A stretch of 64,000 nucleotides of DNA from UBA3537 sp045561735 (lineage in GTDB: Bacteria > Bacteroidota > Bacteroidia > Flavobacteriales > Flavobacteriaceae), in assembly GCA_045561735.1 (NCBI GenBank), contig JBJKXC010000019.1, forward strand, positions 1-64,000, read 5' to 3'. Each line of letters begins with the position of its first letter. Within the stretch, counting starts at the first letter, position 1. The position numbers and the translations under genes are program-made. The notes beneath the pieces were generated by a model that saw only the letters and a list, made by a program, of their open reading frames with translations, made no database searches and was not told where the DNA came from. Of this stretch, positions 27,993 to 36,608 are shown in pieces.

Positions 27993-28517
27993 ATGAAAAA
28001 GTTAATAATTATATCTCTTTTTTTAATTTTTGGCTGCTCTGCTGATAGTGACATTAATGCCCAAGAAAGTGAAGAAATATTTACACTTTATTTGGTTAGA
28101 CATTCCGAAAAAGATTTAACATCCGAAAATCAATCAGACCCTCCGCTAACCGAATGTGGCGAAAAAAGATCAGAACATCTAAGCAATTTCTTAAAAGAAA
28201 TTGACCTTGATGTCATTTACAGTACTAACTACATCAGAACAAAAAATACGGCCTTGCCTACAGCACTATCAAAAGAACTTGAAGTAAGACAATACAAGGC
28301 ACAAAAGCTGAAAGATTTTTCTAAAGTATTAATAGAATCTAAGCAAAATGCATTGGTTGTTGGACATAGTAACACAACAGCTGTTTTGGCAGGCCTTTTG
28401 GTCAATAAAAAGTTAGGGGCTTTTGACTTGGACATTTACAATCGAATCTATAAAGTCGAATTTAAAAAAAATAGTGGTCAGCTCGTTTTAATTCATTCGA
28501 ATTTTAAATGTCGTTAG
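27993..28517 (+). CDS. Histidine phosphatase superfamily lipoprotein (SixA-like size)
   Basis: A 174-residue protein with a lipoprotein signal (IISLFLIFGC, Cys at about residue 15) and a branch 1 histidine-phosphatase core. Key residues are Arg36-His37 in LYLVRHSEKD, Arg in YSTNYIRTKNTA (about 83), and the second His in VVGHSNTTA (about 123). Only about 150 residues remain after the signal, near the size of SixA, the phosphohistidine phosphatase, rather than of phosphoglycerate mutase. The substrate cannot be read from sequence. It lies 128 bases upstream of the large dikinase-like T9SS gene on the same strand. Signal and lipobox put it on the periplasmic face or the cell surface. Confidence 0.85.
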   Translation: MKKLIIISLFLIFGCSADSDINAQESEEIFTLYLVRHSEKDLTSENQSDPPLTECGEKRSEHLSNFLKEIDLDVIYSTNYIRTKNTALPTALSKELEVRQYKAQKLKDFSKVLIESKQNALVVGHSNTTAVLAGLLVNKKLGAFDLDIYNRIYKVEFKKNSGQLVLIHSNFKCR

Positions 28518-28644
28518 GAAATTTACATTCTATCCGAAATTTCACTCAATCTTATTATAAAAGTTAAATCTTTGCTAGTATTTAATTATCGAGGCATAAA
28601 CATTTGTATATTAGCTTTATACAAACCAACAAGGTAACCTATTT

Positions 28645-31600
28645 ATGATTAAAAAGTTTTTCCTACTATTACTTTTCGGATTTTCTTTCAATAGTTTATG
28701 TTTTGCTCAGCCTGTTCAAATTGACAATTACTCAGTTAATAATTTTGGTCAGGTGCAATTGTCTATTCAAAGCCAATCGGATAAATATTATATTCTTCAT
28801 GCACAACACAGCGACGACTTTAATTGGGCAACATCAATGACAATGGGTGTTGATGGCACAATGATTATTAGTGAAGCAGCTGGCGCTTATACATTAGATA
28901 AATACACTATTACAGAGCACGATATTGATAATCCTGATGATTATGACCAAGACGGAATTGATGACATCACGGAGTTTAATAACATGCCAACTGATTCCCC
29001 ATTTAATAATGCCTACGCAATTGATATTGCAGATGGCTCAACTTCAATACCTGACACTGAGACATTCAATCAACTAGCCACTGTAAACAATGTTGGTTGG
29101 GCACCATTTCTTGACGATCAACTTTATGTTAAATTTGGAATATTAGATAGAGACACTGATGAGCCAAAAGTTTACTTTATAAATAGTAACACTTACACGA
29201 TACATGCCAGTTTTTGGAATGGTATAGATGCGTCAGTCACAGGTGACGATGGTTCAGGAGAAATTGTTTTTAATCCAAATGTTATTTTACCCAGTGGGGT
29301 AATTGGGACTTATTCATTTAATTTTTCTTTTGGGGATGCCTACGATTTTGAAGAAACACAGAGAACTTACGAATTATTAGTAGCCAGCATGCCATTTCTT
29401 CAAAACAACATGAATCACTTTATTGGACAAAACGATGAAGATGATCATTTAAATAACTATGCTGATGAGTTTGAAGGATCTAGAATTGAAGTAGTCTTAG
29501 AAACCGATGTTTTTGCTGAAGTAAATTATATACCGCTTCACCTAGCCGAAGGTTATGGCTTTTTCAAACATATGGAAGATTTAAATGAAACACCCGGGAG
29601 CAGAGATATTGTACTTTATGATGCATTACCAAACTCCTTGCCAAGAGTTGGAGGAATCATCACCTCAGTAGTTCAAACTCCCTTGTCACACGTAAATTTA
29701 AGAGCCATTCAAGATAACGTTCCTAACGCCTATATTGCTAACCCATTATCAAATGATGCAATAGCCAGCCTTTTAAATGGATATATTTATTACAAGGTAG
29801 AAAGTGAACAATATGAAATTAGAGAAGCAACCCTGGCAGAGGTTAATGATTGGTATGAAGATTTGAGACCTACAGAAGCTCAATATCCAATTAGGGATTT
29901 AAGCACTACTGAAATTATACCACTAGACGATATAACATTCGATATGTCTTCCTCATTTGGAGCAAAATGTTCCAATCTTGCTACTATGAGAAATTTTGGA
30001 TTTCCAGAAGGAACAATCCCAAATGGTTTTGGAATTCCATTTTACTTTTATGATGAATTCATGCAGTACAATAATTTTTATGAAGAAGCTCAAGTAATTA
30101 TGGACAACCCAGCGTTCCAAAATGATATTAATTTTAGAAATGAACGCCTTGATGATTTTAGAAGGTCTATAAAGGAAGCCCCTATGCCACAATGGATGCT
30201 TGACGAATTACAAGCAATGTATGATGCGTTTCCATCAGGAACACCAGTTCGTGTGAGGTCTAGTACCAATAATGAAGATTTACCAGGATTTAGTGGTGCT
30301 GGTTTGTATACATCTAAGACCCAGTACCCCGACGAAGGACATATTTCAAAATCTGTTAAACAAGTCTATGCAAGTATGTGGAATTTTAGAGCTTATGAAG
30401 AAAGAGATTTTTACAGAATTGATCATTTCGGGGCTGCTATGGGACTATTGTGTCACCCAAATTTTCAAGGAGAACAGTCCAACGGAGTGGGAATAAGTAT
30501 CGATCCAATATATGAAACTGAAGATACATTTTATTTAAATACTCAGGTTGGAGAGTCATTGATTACAAATCCTGATCCAAATTCGGTGCCAGAAGAAATC
30601 CTTCTTTACAGAGATGCCAATCAGGGCGGTGGATATTTGGTTTTAAGACTATCAAATTTAGTAAATCCAGGAGAACTGGTAATGGACCAAGTATATATTG
30701 ACCAAATGAGAAATTTTTTGACTGTTATTCATGATGAGTTCGCAAGCCTATATAATGTTGTCGGAGCAGAAGGTTTTGGCATGGACATTGAATACAAGGT
30801 AACAGCAGAGGACCAATTGGCAATAAAACAAGCTAGACCATGGGTTTCATTTTGGGCTGACATCAATGGGGATTATGATCTCGGGGTTGAAGCCATTGTA
30901 GAACCCATTTCATCTGCAGATTTGGGAGCTGATGAAATTGTAACTGTTTCAATTGTTAATGATGGTTTGTATGATATGAGTGATTTTGACCTTGAGCTCA
31001 TAGTAAACGGTCAGTCAATTGAAACCCTCAATATTAGTGATACAATACAACCTTTTGAAGCATTAGATTATTCATTTACAATACCTCAAGATTTTTCAAA
31101 TGTTGGTGATTATAATATCACTGTTAATGTTAGTCATCAAGATGATGAATACGAAAACAATAATTCATTAAGTATAATTCTAAGTAAAACTTTAGAATTT
31201 GATGGATCTATCTCAATTGAAGAAGTAAATGTTGTTTGTAATGATGTCATTGCAATAAATGCCATAATTACTAATCACGGAGATACGACGCTTACTGAAG
31301 TTGAAATTGAAAAAACTGTAAATGGAACTTCAATCGGTTCGGAAAGTAAATCAGTAAATATCCCATACACAGGTCAGGAAATGGTTACCATGAGTGTTGA
31401 TCAAAATGTTCAAGAATTTAATCAAATTACTCTAAATATTATTAGTCTAAATAATCAATCTGACGAAAATTTAACTAATAATTCTGATACGGCAAGCTCG
31501 AATTTAGATACTAGTTATGATATTATAACCCTTGTAATAAACGCAGATAATTACCCTCAAGAAACTTCCTGGAAACTATATGATAGTCAAACAAACGAAA

Positions 31601-33336
31601 TAATAAACACAGGCTCTTTGAGCTCAGGAACTGATGTGTACAGTGAAGATATTTGTGTAAATTATGAATCTTGTCTCACTTTAGATGTATTTGATTCTTA
31701 CGGAGACGGGATTTGTTGTGGATATGGTCAAGGAAACTTCCAAGTTCTTGATTCCGCTGGCATTGTGATTGTATCAAATGATGGTGATTTTGATAATTTT
31801 GCTCAAGAACTGTTTTGTCTTAATACAGAGGAATGTATTATTACTGCTGATGTAATTATAACTAATGCAACCACAGTTTCTGCCAACGATGGTAGTATTT
31901 CTGTATATATAAGTTCAGGAATAAGCCCCTATGAGTATAGTATAGATGGTGGGCAAACATTTTCTAATGAAAATAATTTCAAGAATTTAACTCCGGGTAC
32001 CTATGATATAGTTATTCAAGGCGCAGGCGGACTTTGTACTTACTACGAATCTGTTTTAATACAAGCGTGTACTTTTACAGATGTAGATGTAGTGGCTTCA
32101 GGGGTTCCTTCTGTTACATCAACTGTTGGCAGCATTACTATAACACCAAACACTGGAAATGGGCCATATCAATACAGTAATGATGGAGGACAAAATTTTT
32201 TTGATAGCAATGTTTTTGAAAATTTACCTTCTGGGCTTTACAATATAGTTGTCACAGATAGTCAAAATATATGTCAATATGAACAAAGTATAAGAGTAGA
32301 AATTGAATCCATAATTATTAATGAGTTTAATCACAAATCCAGTGATAATTTCAACTCTGATGATTGGATAGAACTTTATAACCCAAAATCTACAGCTGTA
32401 GATATTTCTAACTGGGTTATCAAAGACGATAATGCCAATAATGCCTTTGTAATTCCAGATAATACTCAGATAAATGGTAATGGCTTTTTAGTTATAGTAA
32501 AAGATGCTGTTGATTTTAGTAATGTATATCCCGATATACCATTTATTGGTGAACTTGGGTTTGGATTAGGACGTTCTGATGCCATTAGATTATTTAATTC
32601 TGAAAGTAAACTCATGGACGAAGTTCATTACAGTATTGATGATATGTCTCCATCTTGTAATCATACCTTAAATATGTATGACTCCTACGGTGACGGATGG
32701 CAAGGAAATGCGGTTAATGTATTTGTTAATGGTGAACTAATACTTTCAGAGGCTACTTTTGATGATGGTGATTTTGAAAGTGTAACATTTCAGGCTACTG
32801 CAGGTGATTTAATTATTTTAGATTGGATTGATGGAGCGTGGTCATCTGAAGTTTCATGGGAAATACTAGATGGAAGTGGTGAATTACTTATCTCTGGTAA
32901 TTGGGGCGATACTTTAGAACAAGAAAGCGTTTTGGCTTATTGTGCTCCTGAATCCAATTCAGATTGGCCTGTATGTGCAGATGGTACAGGAAATACATTA
33001 GAATTGATTAAACCAGAATTCGATAATTCACTACCACAAAATTGGGATTGTATTAATGTGAACGGAAGTCCTAATGCCGTCAATAGCAGTGTTGCAAGCA
33101 TTTCAAATGTTGTATCTGTGAATATTAAAGTGTATCCAAATCCAGTTAATAATGTTCTGTATATTTCGGGAGATGTTGTCTTTTATAAAATTGAAGTTTA
33201 CAATTTATTAGGTCAGCAAATAATGAATATAAATAATGTCAATCAAATTGATATGAGCCCCTATGAAAATGGAGTCTATACCCTAAAAATAAGCACAGAA
33301 AATACGACTGTAGTTAAACGCATCATAAAGTTGTAA
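28645..33336 (+). CDS. T9SS-exported multidomain protein with phosphohistidine motif and PEP-synthase-type ATP-grasp domain
   Basis: A 1563-residue protein. Signal peptide 1-21; a calcium-type DQDGIDD motif at 101-107. A short segment GGIITSVVQTPLSHVNLRA (336-354, His349) resembles the phosphohistidine swivelling site of dikinases. An ATP-grasp domain covers about 430-735, with GAKCSNLATM, VRVRSSTNNEDLPGF (535-549) and a closing IKQARPW (727-733), as in PEP synthase. Then come two CARDB-like domains (about 750-955), a DSYGDG domain (960-1060), two SprB-like repeats (1065-1220), a lamin-tail domain (1222-1480) split by a second DSYGDG domain (about 1335-1434), and a T9SS type A sorting domain (VYPNP at 1496 to KRIIKL). 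Domain order matches glucan water dikinases, but no starch-binding domain is evident. Its substrate is unknown and its extracellular ATP source is unexplained. Confidence 0.85.
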   Translation: MIKKFFLLLLFGFSFNSLCFAQPVQIDNYSVNNFGQVQLSIQSQSDKYYILHAQHSDDFNWATSMTMGVDGTMIISEAAGAYTLDKYTITEHDIDNPDDYDQDGIDDITEFNNMPTDSPFNNAYAIDIADGSTSIPDTETFNQLATVNNVGWAPFLDDQLYVKFGILDRDTDEPKVYFINSNTYTIHASFWNGIDASVTGDDGSGEIVFNPNVILPSGVIGTYSFNFSFGDAYDFEETQRTYELLVASMPFLQNNMNHFIGQNDEDDHLNNYADEFEGSRIEVVLETDVFAEVNYIPLHLAEGYGFFKHMEDLNETPGSRDIVLYDALPNSLPRVGGIITSVVQTPLSHVNLRAIQDNVPNAYIANPLSNDAIASLLNGYIYYKVESEQYEIREATLAEVNDWYEDLRPTEAQYPIRDLSTTEIIPLDDITFDMSSSFGAKCSNLATMRNFGFPEGTIPNGFGIPFYFYDEFMQYNNFYEEAQVIMDNPAFQNDINFRNERLDDFRRSIKEAPMPQWMLDELQAMYDAFPSGTPVRVRSSTNNEDLPGFSGAGLYTSKTQYPDEGHISKSVKQVYASMWNFRAYEERDFYRIDHFGAAMGLLCHPNFQGEQSNGVGISIDPIYETEDTFYLNTQVGESLITNPDPNSVPEEILLYRDANQGGGYLVLRLSNLVNPGELVMDQVYIDQMRNFLTVIHDEFASLYNVVGAEGFGMDIEYKVTAEDQLAIKQARPWVSFWADINGDYDLGVEAIVEPISSADLGADEIVTVSIVNDGLYDMSDFDLELIVNGQSIETLNISDTIQPFEALDYSFTIPQDFSNVGDYNITVNVSHQDDEYENNNSLSIILSKTLEFDGSISIEEVNVVCNDVIAINAIITNHGDTTLTEVEIEKTVNGTSIGSESKSVNIPYTGQEMVTMSVDQNVQEFNQITLNIISLNNQSDENLTNNSDTASSNLDTSYDIITLVINADNYPQETSWKLYDSQTNEIINTGSLSSGTDVYSEDICVNYESCLTLDVFDSYGDGICCGYGQGNFQVLDSAGIVIVSNDGDFDNFAQELFCLNTEECIITADVIITNATTVSANDGSISVYISSGISPYEYSIDGGQTFSNENNFKNLTPGTYDIVIQGAGGLCTYYESVLIQACTFTDVDVVASGVPSVTSTVGSITITPNTGNGPYQYSNDGGQNFFDSNVFENLPSGLYNIVVTDSQNICQYEQSIRVEIESIIINEFNHKSSDNFNSDDWIELYNPKSTAVDISNWVIKDDNANNAFVIPDNTQINGNGFLVIVKDAVDFSNVYPDIPFIGELGFGLGRSDAIRLFNSESKLMDEVHYSIDDMSPSCNHTLNMYDSYGDGWQGNAVNVFVNGELILSEATFDDGDFESVTFQATAGDLIILDWIDGAWSSEVSWEILDGSGELLISGNWGDTLEQESVLAYCAPESNSDWPVCADGTGNTLELIKPEFDNSLPQNWDCINVNGSPNAVNSSVASISNVVSVNIKVYPNPVNNVLYISGDVVFYKIEVYNLLGQQIMNINNVNQIDMSPYENGVYTLKISTENTTVVKRIIKL

Positions 33337-33365
33337 TTAAAATTTAACATCCGCATTAATTTGTT

Positions 33366-33396
33366 AAAAAAGTGGTCTTTTGGGCTACTTTTTTTT
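33366..33396 (+). terminator. Terminator after the large T9SS gene
   Basis: AAAAAAGTGG pairs with CTACTTTTTT through a 9-base loop (10 bp including one G-T), running into a tract of eight T. It lies over the in-frame codon at 33372 that would be the most upstream start of the next gene, arguing against that start. Confidence 0.75.
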
Positions 33397-33467
33397 ATAA
33401 AACTATCTTAAAATTAAAATGTAACCTCTCAATATTTAATATTTTTAACACACCTAAAATTAAATAT

Positions 33468-34922
33468 TTGTCACAAAAAATTAATATTGTTTGGTTGAAA
33501 CGCGATCTTAGGACACAAGATCATGCCCCTATGTATGTTGCTGAAAAAGCAAATACTCCCTATCTTATTATCTATATTTTTGACACTGTGTTGCTGAAGC
33601 ACCCAGACGCAAGCCTGCGGCATCAACAATTTATTTACCGTTCAGTTCAAGCCATGAACACAAGGTTAACCCCATTCAATAAATCTGTAATTGTATTCTA
33701 CGGAGATTCACTGGATGTATTTTCGTTTCTAAATGAAAAATTTAAAATTCATAATATATTCAGTTATCAAGAAAGTGGGATTGAAAAATCATGGCAGCGT
33801 GACAAATCGGTGTCTAAATTTTTAAAAAATAAAGGGATTGAGTGGAAAGAATTTCAACAAAACGGTGTCATAAGAGGGCTTAAAAATAGAAAAGACTGGG
33901 CTAAACTTTGGAATGGTTTTATGAGTCAACCCTTGTTTCACAATCAATTTTTAAAAAAAGAATCCATAGAACTCATACATCCTTTTAAAATTCCCGAGAA
34001 GCTCAAAAAACAACTCAAAAACTACCCTAAATTATTTCAATTAGCTGGTGAGAAAAATGCATGGCTATATCTTGACTCTTTCCTTGAAGACCGAGGAAAA
34101 AACTACCAACGTCATATTTCCAGACCCACAGAGAGTCGATTCAGTTGCAGCCGGATGTCTCCTTTTATTAGTTGGGGTAACCTCAGCATACGGCAAGTAT
34201 TCCAATATGTAAATACCCATCCCAACAGTCAAAACCATAAACGTGCCTTTTCAGCCATGCTAACAAGATTGCACTGGCATTGTCATTTTATTCAAAAGTT
34301 TGAGATGGAATGCCAATATGAAACCCAATGTGTCAATGCAGGATATGAACTTTTGAAACACGAATACAATGAGGAATATATCAAAGCTTGGAAAACAGCT
34401 ACAACAGGTTATCCTTTAATCGATGCTTGTATGCGAGCTTTGGAGTACACGGGATGGATCAATTTTAGAATGCGGGCCCTTTTAGTTTCTTTTTTTACTC
34501 TAAATTTAGATCAGGACTGGCGGGATGGGGTCTATCACTTAGCACGGCTTTTTTTAGACTATGACCCTGGAATTCACTACCCACAATTTCAAATGCAAGC
34601 TGGTACAACTGGCATCAATACCATTCGGCTTTACAACCCAATCAAGAACTCTATAGAATTAGACCATATGGGTTGCTTTGTAAAAAAATGGCTTCCCGAA
34701 CTTCAAAATGTACCCGTGGAACATATTCACGAACCTTGGAAGATGAATCCAATGGAACAATCTTTTTGTGGTGTCTTAATTGGGAAAGATTATCCACAAC
34801 CCATTATTGATCTTCAAGAAAGTGCGAAAAAAGCACGAGTTAAAGTTTGGGGACACAGAAAACACCATTTGGTCCAAAAAGAAAACAAGCGCATTTTAAA
34901 AAAACATGTAAAGCGCCATTAA
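33468..34922 (+). CDS. Cryptochrome/DNA photolyase family flavoprotein
   Basis: A 484-residue protein from the proposed TTG start (MSQKINIVWLKRDLRTQDH). The N-terminal photolyase alpha/beta domain (about 1-135) would hold an antenna cofactor. The C-terminal helical FAD domain (about 200-470) includes GKNYQRHISRPTESRFSCSR, MLTRLHWHCHFIQKFEME, TGYPLIDACMRALEYTGWIN and IRLYNPIKNS. In typical CPD photolyases the last part reads close to NGWQW...RIFNP. Here it is YPQFQMQAGTTGINTIRLYNP, so this is a divergent subfamily, either a repair enzyme or a light sensor. Earlier in-frame codons lie within the preceding terminator. A TTG start 71 bases after that hairpin is the first that gives a normal N-terminus. 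Confidence 0.88.
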   Translation: MSQKINIVWLKRDLRTQDHAPMYVAEKANTPYLIIYIFDTVLLKHPDASLRHQQFIYRSVQAMNTRLTPFNKSVIVFYGDSLDVFSFLNEKFKIHNIFSYQESGIEKSWQRDKSVSKFLKNKGIEWKEFQQNGVIRGLKNRKDWAKLWNGFMSQPLFHNQFLKKESIELIHPFKIPEKLKKQLKNYPKLFQLAGEKNAWLYLDSFLEDRGKNYQRHISRPTESRFSCSRMSPFISWGNLSIRQVFQYVNTHPNSQNHKRAFSAMLTRLHWHCHFIQKFEMECQYETQCVNAGYELLKHEYNEEYIKAWKTATTGYPLIDACMRALEYTGWINFRMRALLVSFFTLNLDQDWRDGVYHLARLFLDYDPGIHYPQFQMQAGTTGINTIRLYNPIKNSIELDHMGCFVKKWLPELQNVPVEHIHEPWKMNPMEQSFCGVLIGKDYPQPIIDLQESAKKARVKVWGHRKHHLVQKENKRILKKHVKRH

Positions 34923-35050
34923 TTCAATTTATATAAAAAAAGCCCTCCGTTTTACAGGAAAGCTTCTCACTGGTTTTGTCACAAACCACGGGTAACCAAC
35001 AAGGTTACCACAACACAACATTTTTAAACTTAGCCTTTTTTGGCTATTTG

Positions 35051-35124
35051 CGGTCTGGACGGGACTCGAACCCGCGACCCCCTGCGTGACAGGCAGGTAT
35101 TCTAACCAGCTGAACTACCAAACC
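35051..35124 (-). tRNA. tRNA-Asp (GTC)
   Basis: A 74-base cloverleaf on the minus strand. The acceptor GGTTTGG pairs with CCAGACC (one G-T), with discriminator G. The anticodon stem CCTGC/GCAGG surrounds CTGTCAC with anticodon GTC. The T arm is GCGGG-TTCGAGT-CCCGT. CCA is not encoded. A consensus promoter lies just upstream. Downstream, a 7-bp hairpin without T tract (GGTAACC/GGTTACC, 34991-35009) and a weaker stem before seven T (34937-34960) are possible ends of the transcript. Confidence 0.97.
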
Positions 35125-35141
35125 GTTGCTTATAGCGAAAG

Positions 35142-35172
35142 CAAATATACACTGCATTTTTTTTACGACAAA
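35142..35172 (-). promoter_or_regulatory. Promoter of tRNA-Asp, full Bacteroidota consensus
   Basis: On the minus strand TTTG (35169-35172), a 19-base spacer and TATATTTG (35142-35149). Both boxes match the consensus, and the tRNA starts 17 bases after the -7 box, the same distance as for tRNA-Phe. Confidence 0.85.
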
Positions 35173-35188
35173 TATTTTTATTTATTTT

Positions 35189-36118
35189 TTACAAAAACTT
35201 ATGGCGCTTTTCAAAGTAGGTCATCATTACTTTATCAAAGCCCTGACGAATGTCTACGTCCACATAATTTATCTTGTATTGCACGCATTTTAAACGCAGT
35301 GCCTCGAAGTATGCTTTCACCGCAGTAGAGTACTTTTTTTGAAAATTTTTAGGAAATAGATCTAAATGATTTTCGGTTTCAATATCAACAAATCGCTTAG
35401 GAGTGTTTTCAAAATCGAAACTGAACTCCGTAATTTTATCGTATGTGTGAAATAAAACCAATTCATGTTTATTGTATTTTAAATGACGTAGTGCTTCAAA
35501 GAGCTTCGAAGCTTCAATATCACTTTGAAACAAATCTGTGAACAAAAAAATCATGGATCTTCGCTGGAGTTGTTCAGCGATTTGATGCAAAACTTCATAG
35601 GTTTTTGTTGTAGCGTTCTGAGAGTTTGTTTTCGTTGCTTTTTCCAGTGTATTCACCAGCATCCTGTAATGGCGTTCGCTGGCTTTCTCTGAAGCATAAA
35701 AACTATGAGTTTGATCGTATAAGCTCAAACCAGCCGCATCACGTTGCTTTTTTAAAATGTGCAATAAAACGGCTGAAGCCAAAGCTGAAAATTCTATTTT
35801 GTTAAATTCTAATCCAGGATTTTGATTAACAGAAGGATAATGCATGGACGCACTCTGATCCAAAATAATATGACATCGCATGTTTGTTTCCTCTTCATAC
35901 CTCTTGGTATACAACTTGTCCGTTTTGGCAAATAATTTCCAATCGATGTGTTTTGTGCTATCGCCATTGTTATAAATTTTATGCTCTGCAAATTCAGCTG
36001 AAAAACCATGAAAAGGGCTTTTGTGAATACCAGTCATATAGCCCTCTACAATGGATTGCGCCAACAATTCAAAGTTTGAAAAACGGGAGTTTCCTTGGAA
36101 TTTTTCTTGTATTCTCAT
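35189..36118 (-). CDS. DUF58 domain protein (vWA-like)
   Basis: A 309-residue soluble protein. The DUF58 signature lies in HGFSAEFAEHKIYNNGDSTK and HIDWKLFAKTDKLYTKRYEEE (about residues 38-80). A MIDAS-like DQSASMHYPS follows at about 89-98, consistent with a degenerate von Willebrand A fold. Such proteins usually accompany MoxR AAA ATPases and Bat proteins, forming metal-dependent chaperone-like complexes. Here no MoxR or bat gene is adjacent, so the partners must be encoded elsewhere. It lies downstream of trxA on the same strand but behind a terminator. It has the usual family length and no membrane segment. Confidence 0.88.
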   Translation of the reverse strand: MRIQEKFQGNSRFSNFELLAQSIVEGYMTGIHKSPFHGFSAEFAEHKIYNNGDSTKHIDWKLFAKTDKLYTKRYEEETNMRCHIILDQSASMHYPSVNQNPGLEFNKIEFSALASAVLLHILKKQRDAAGLSLYDQTHSFYASEKASERHYRMLVNTLEKATKTNSQNATTKTYEVLHQIAEQLQRRSMIFLFTDLFQSDIEASKLFEALRHLKYNKHELVLFHTYDKITEFSFDFENTPKRFVDIETENHLDLFPKNFQKKYSTAVKAYFEALRLKCVQYKINYVDVDIRQGFDKVMMTYFEKRHKFL

Positions 36119-36131
36119 CCTAATCTAAACT

Positions 36132-36160
36132 AAAAAAGGTTTGCCACAAGGACAAACCTT
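36132..36160 (-). terminator. Terminator after trxA
   Basis: On the minus strand AAGGTTTG pairs with CAAACCTT (8 bp, 9-base loop), running into six T in all. It lies between trxA and the DUF58 gene. Confidence 0.75.
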
Positions 36161-36186
36161 AATACTAATATTTTAAGTAAAAATGT

Positions 36187-36504
36187 CTATAACAAGGCAT
36201 TAATAGACTCCGCATAAGCGGCTTTAGTCGCTACGCCAACTTGACGTCCCACAACTTCGCCGTCTTTAAACAGAAGTACAGTTGGAATATTTCTGACGCC
36301 ATATTTGGCGGCAAATTCTTGATTGGCATCGACATCGACCTTCCCAACAACGGCTTTGCCAACATATTCTGAGCTAATTTCATCAATAATGGGACCGACC
36401 ATGCGGCAAGGTCCGCACCAAGATGCCCAAAAATCGACCATAACAGGCTTATCGCTTTTCAATACTGTTTCTTCAAAATTTGCATCTGTGATTTCTAGAG
36501 CCAT
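36187..36504 (-). CDS. trxA: Thioredoxin
   Basis: A 105-residue cytoplasmic disulfide reductant of standard length. The active site WASWCGPCRM has its cysteines at residues 30 and 33. The buried Asp is in VMVDFW, the cis-Pro is in RNIPTVLLF (about 73), and the C-terminal helix is complete. Its own promoter with both Bacteroidota boxes lies upstream (36528-36562), and a terminator follows, so it is monocistronic despite lying downstream of dnaE on the same strand. Confidence 0.97.
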   Translation of the reverse strand: MALEITDANFEETVLKSDKPVMVDFWASWCGPCRMVGPIIDEISSEYVGKAVVGKVDVDANQEFAAKYGVRNIPTVLLFKDGEVVGRQVGVATKAAYAESINALL

Positions 36505-36527
36505 AAATTATTTTTTTAGTGTTGATG

Positions 36528-36562
36528 CAAATCTAATTAAAATTTGCGTTAATAATTTCAAA
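36528..36562 (-). promoter_or_regulatory. Promoter of trxA
   Basis: On the minus strand TTTG (36559-36562), a 23-base spacer and TAGATTTG (36528-36535), matching TTTG-N(17-23)-TAnnTTTG. The start codon follows 23 bases after the -7 box. Confidence 0.7.
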
Positions 36563-36608
36563 AAAAGATTACTTTTTCTTATGCTAAAATTAGGTTTCTC
36601 AATTTCAA

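Noticed and set aside
34991..35009. Terminator from the GGTAACC/GGTTACC hairpin
   Set aside because: The 7-bp stem is real, but no T tract follows on either strand, so I do not list it as a terminator.
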